Assembly: GCA_964648115.1 (NCBI GenBank) | Contig: CAZYME010000004.1 | Location: 45,516 to 109,515, forward strand | Length of the DNA stretch: 64,000 nucleotides | From: CAZYME01 sp964648115 | GTDB taxonomy: Bacteria > Pseudomonadota > Gammaproteobacteria > Legionellales > Legionellaceae | Reading direction: 5' to 3' | Shown: in pieces, positions 62,930-64,000 of the stretch | How positions within the stretch are numbered: the stretch's first letter is position 1 | Layout of the letters: every line of letters starts with the position of its first letter | Notes under the pieces: generated by a model | Database searches by the model: none | The model's input: the letters and a program-made list of their open reading frames with translations, nothing else | What the model was told of the DNA's origin: nothing | Program-made: the position numbers and the translations under genes

Positions 62930-63223
62930 ATGAAAACTTTCAATATTGATGAAGCCTCTAAATTTCTTGGTGCTCATAAAGAAACTATTCGCCGTATGGT
63001 TGTGATTGGAATTATTCCTGGAGTAAAAGTTGGGCGAAGCTGGCGATTTATTGAACATGATCTTGTGGTGTATATGAGAAACAAGTACTCTACCTGCGAT
63101 GCATCGCGGGGTGACCATAATAGGAGTAATAAAATATGGCACTCTACCAAAGAGAAGGAGTCTGGTGGATTGATATTTACCACCAAGGAAAAAGAGTACG
63201 CAAAAGTGCTGGGACTGAAATAA
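62930..63223 (+). CDS. Excisionase-like MerR/HTH_17 protein
   Basis: A 97-residue protein whose first 55 residues form a winged-helix excisionase-type domain: MKTFNIDEASKFLGAHKETIRRMVVIGIIPGVKVGRSWRFIEHDLVVYMR. Such proteins bend att DNA and direct the integrase toward excision. GCGGAG precedes ATG 62930. Its last 88 bases overlap the integrase start in another frame. Confidence 0.85.
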   Translation: MKTFNIDEASKFLGAHKETIRRMVVIGIIPGVKVGRSWRFIEHDLVVYMRNKYSTCDASRGDHNRSNKIWHSTKEKESGGLIFTTKEKEYAKVLGLK

Positions 63224-64000
63224 AAGAAGAAGCACTGCGTTTTCATGATCAAGTTAAACATGAGCTGTGGTTAGTGAAGAAGACCAAATCTGTCCCTGAT
63301 AAAGCATGGATGGATGCAGTGGTTCGATGGCTGGAGGAATCAGCACATAAGCGAAGTCTTGGAATGGATAAAGTGCATTTAGCTTGGCTAGATCCTTATC
63401 TAAGAACGAAAAAGCTGTCTGATGTTGATAGAGATCTCATCGAATTGATTGCTAAGAAAAAAGAAAAAACAAAGGTTTCCCCCGCCACTGTTAACCGAGT
63501 GTTAGAGTTAATAAGAGCGATACTCAATCGTGCTCATAAAGATTGGGGTTGGCTTGAAACAACGCCTATCATTCGGATGAGGAAAGTTGAAAATAGAAGA
63601 TTGCGCTGGTTAACGAAGCAAGAGGCTAATGGCTTATTGAAGGAGTTGCCTACTCACTTGGGAGAAATGGCAGCTTTTTCTTTAGCTACCGGACTTCGTG
63701 AGTCTAATGTGACGAAATTGAAATGGCACCAGATTTATTTAGATAAGAAGCATGCTCTTATCCATGCTGATGAGTCTAAAACAAAACGTGCCATTCCCGT
63801 GCCATTGAACAAACAAGCCCTTTCTATTTTAAAGTCTCAAATAGGTAAGCACCCTATTTATGTTTTCACATATCAAGGGAGACCAGTAACAAGGTGTAAC
63901 AATCATGCATGGAGAAAGGCATTGATTCGTGCAGGGATCAATGATTTTCGTTGGCATGATTTACGACATACCTGGGCCAGTTGGCATGTACAGAATGGTA
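63136..64000 (+). CDS. int: Tyrosine-recombinase integrase (3' end outside window)
   Basis: The frame from ATG 63136 (behind AGGAG) is open to the window end (288 codons). N-terminal arm-binding part: YQREGVWWIDIYHQGKRVRKSAGT. Core-binding domain: HLAWLDPYLRTKKLSDVD..TVNRVLELIRAIL. Catalytic domain: Arg in FSLATGLRESNVTKLKW, Lys region ADESKTKRAIPVPL and HDLRHTWASWH; the Tyr lies beyond 64,000. It would recombine the element with tRNA-Arg. Confidence 0.95.
   Translation, partial: MALYQREGVWWIDIYHQGKRVRKSAGTEIKEEALRFHDQVKHELWLVKKTKSVPDKAWMDAVVRWLEESAHKRSLGMDKVHLAWLDPYLRTKKLSDVDRDLIELIAKKKEKTKVSPATVNRVLELIRAILNRAHKDWGWLETTPIIRMRKVENRRLRWLTKQEANGLLKELPTHLGEMAAFSLATGLRESNVTKLKWHQIYLDKKHALIHADESKTKRAIPVPLNKQALSILKSQIGKHPIYVFTYQGRPVTRCNNHAWRKALIRAGINDFRWHDLRHTWASWHVQNG

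Noticed and set aside
1..64000. CRISPR array or restriction-modification locus
   Set aside because: No regularly spaced direct repeats, Cas motifs or restriction/DNA-methylase motifs were seen; the methyltransferases present are small-molecule types.
1..64000. Insertion sequences with intact transposases
   Set aside because: No transposase of an IS family was recognised; the Rpn-like protein is classed as a nuclease, not an IS transposase.

Overview
The window looks like an accessory region of a Legionella-type gammaproteobacterium. The main evidence is a co-directional block at 9.8-22.6 kb matching the Legionella lvh/lvr layout: a phage-type repressor (PrpA-like), LvrA-, LvrB- and LvrC-like regulators (LvrC is a CsrA paralogue), then a VirB2-VirB11/VirD4 type IVA secretion system. 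A Ti-type (MOBQ) TraA relaxase-helicase, two small TraD-family proteins, a candidate oriT, an excisionase and a tyrosine integrase complete an integrative conjugative element (ICE). A 3' fragment of a tRNA-Arg(ACG) gene at 732-778 is the probable left attachment site. The integrase runs off the right edge, so I infer that the ICE occupies about 779 to just beyond 64,000.

Layout. 1-731: chromosomal flank with the 3' end of an unknown gene and two palindromic repeats. 0.8-8.0 kb: left cargo, namely two P-loop kinase-like paralogues in inverted orientation with near-identical 3' halves, an unknown 615-residue protein, an esterase and GNAT acetyltransferases. 8.0-11.2 kb: control block (Rpn-like nuclease, PrpA-like repressor, lvrA/B/C). 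11.2-23.1 kb: conjugation apparatus. 23.4-38.4 kb: dense cargo resembling drug-modifying enzymes (three APH-fold kinases, many GNATs, a GNAT-nucleotidyltransferase-GNAT fusion, a thiopurine methyltransferase, an ABC exporter, a SAM methyltransferase and a hydrolase). 38.5-42.2 kb: relaxase, oriT and tra genes. 42.3-57.6 kb: more cargo (MATE pump, SDR, NUDIX, kinase-like protein, S9 peptidase, SbmA-like ABC transporter, large unknown helical proteins, a DUF2089-type protein with a membrane partner, another GNAT). 57.8-62.6 kb: a tightly packed signalling operon (cyclase/formamidase-like enzyme, multi-TM hybrid kinase, XRE regulator, membrane-anchored DHp-like protein, response regulator). 62.7-64.0 kb: small protein, excisionase and integrase.

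How it may work together: PrpA and the Lvr proteins would set lvh expression. TraA would nick at 41.60 kb and pass DNA to VirD4 and the VirB channel. The signalling operon lies directly upstream of xis/int, and a shared motif occurs at both promoter regions, so I infer that it may gate excision. The cargo carries several small gene ghosts (partial duplicates of tpm, GNAT and SDR sequences), which points to repeated gain and loss of genes. All functions are read from motifs and context; no database search was possible.
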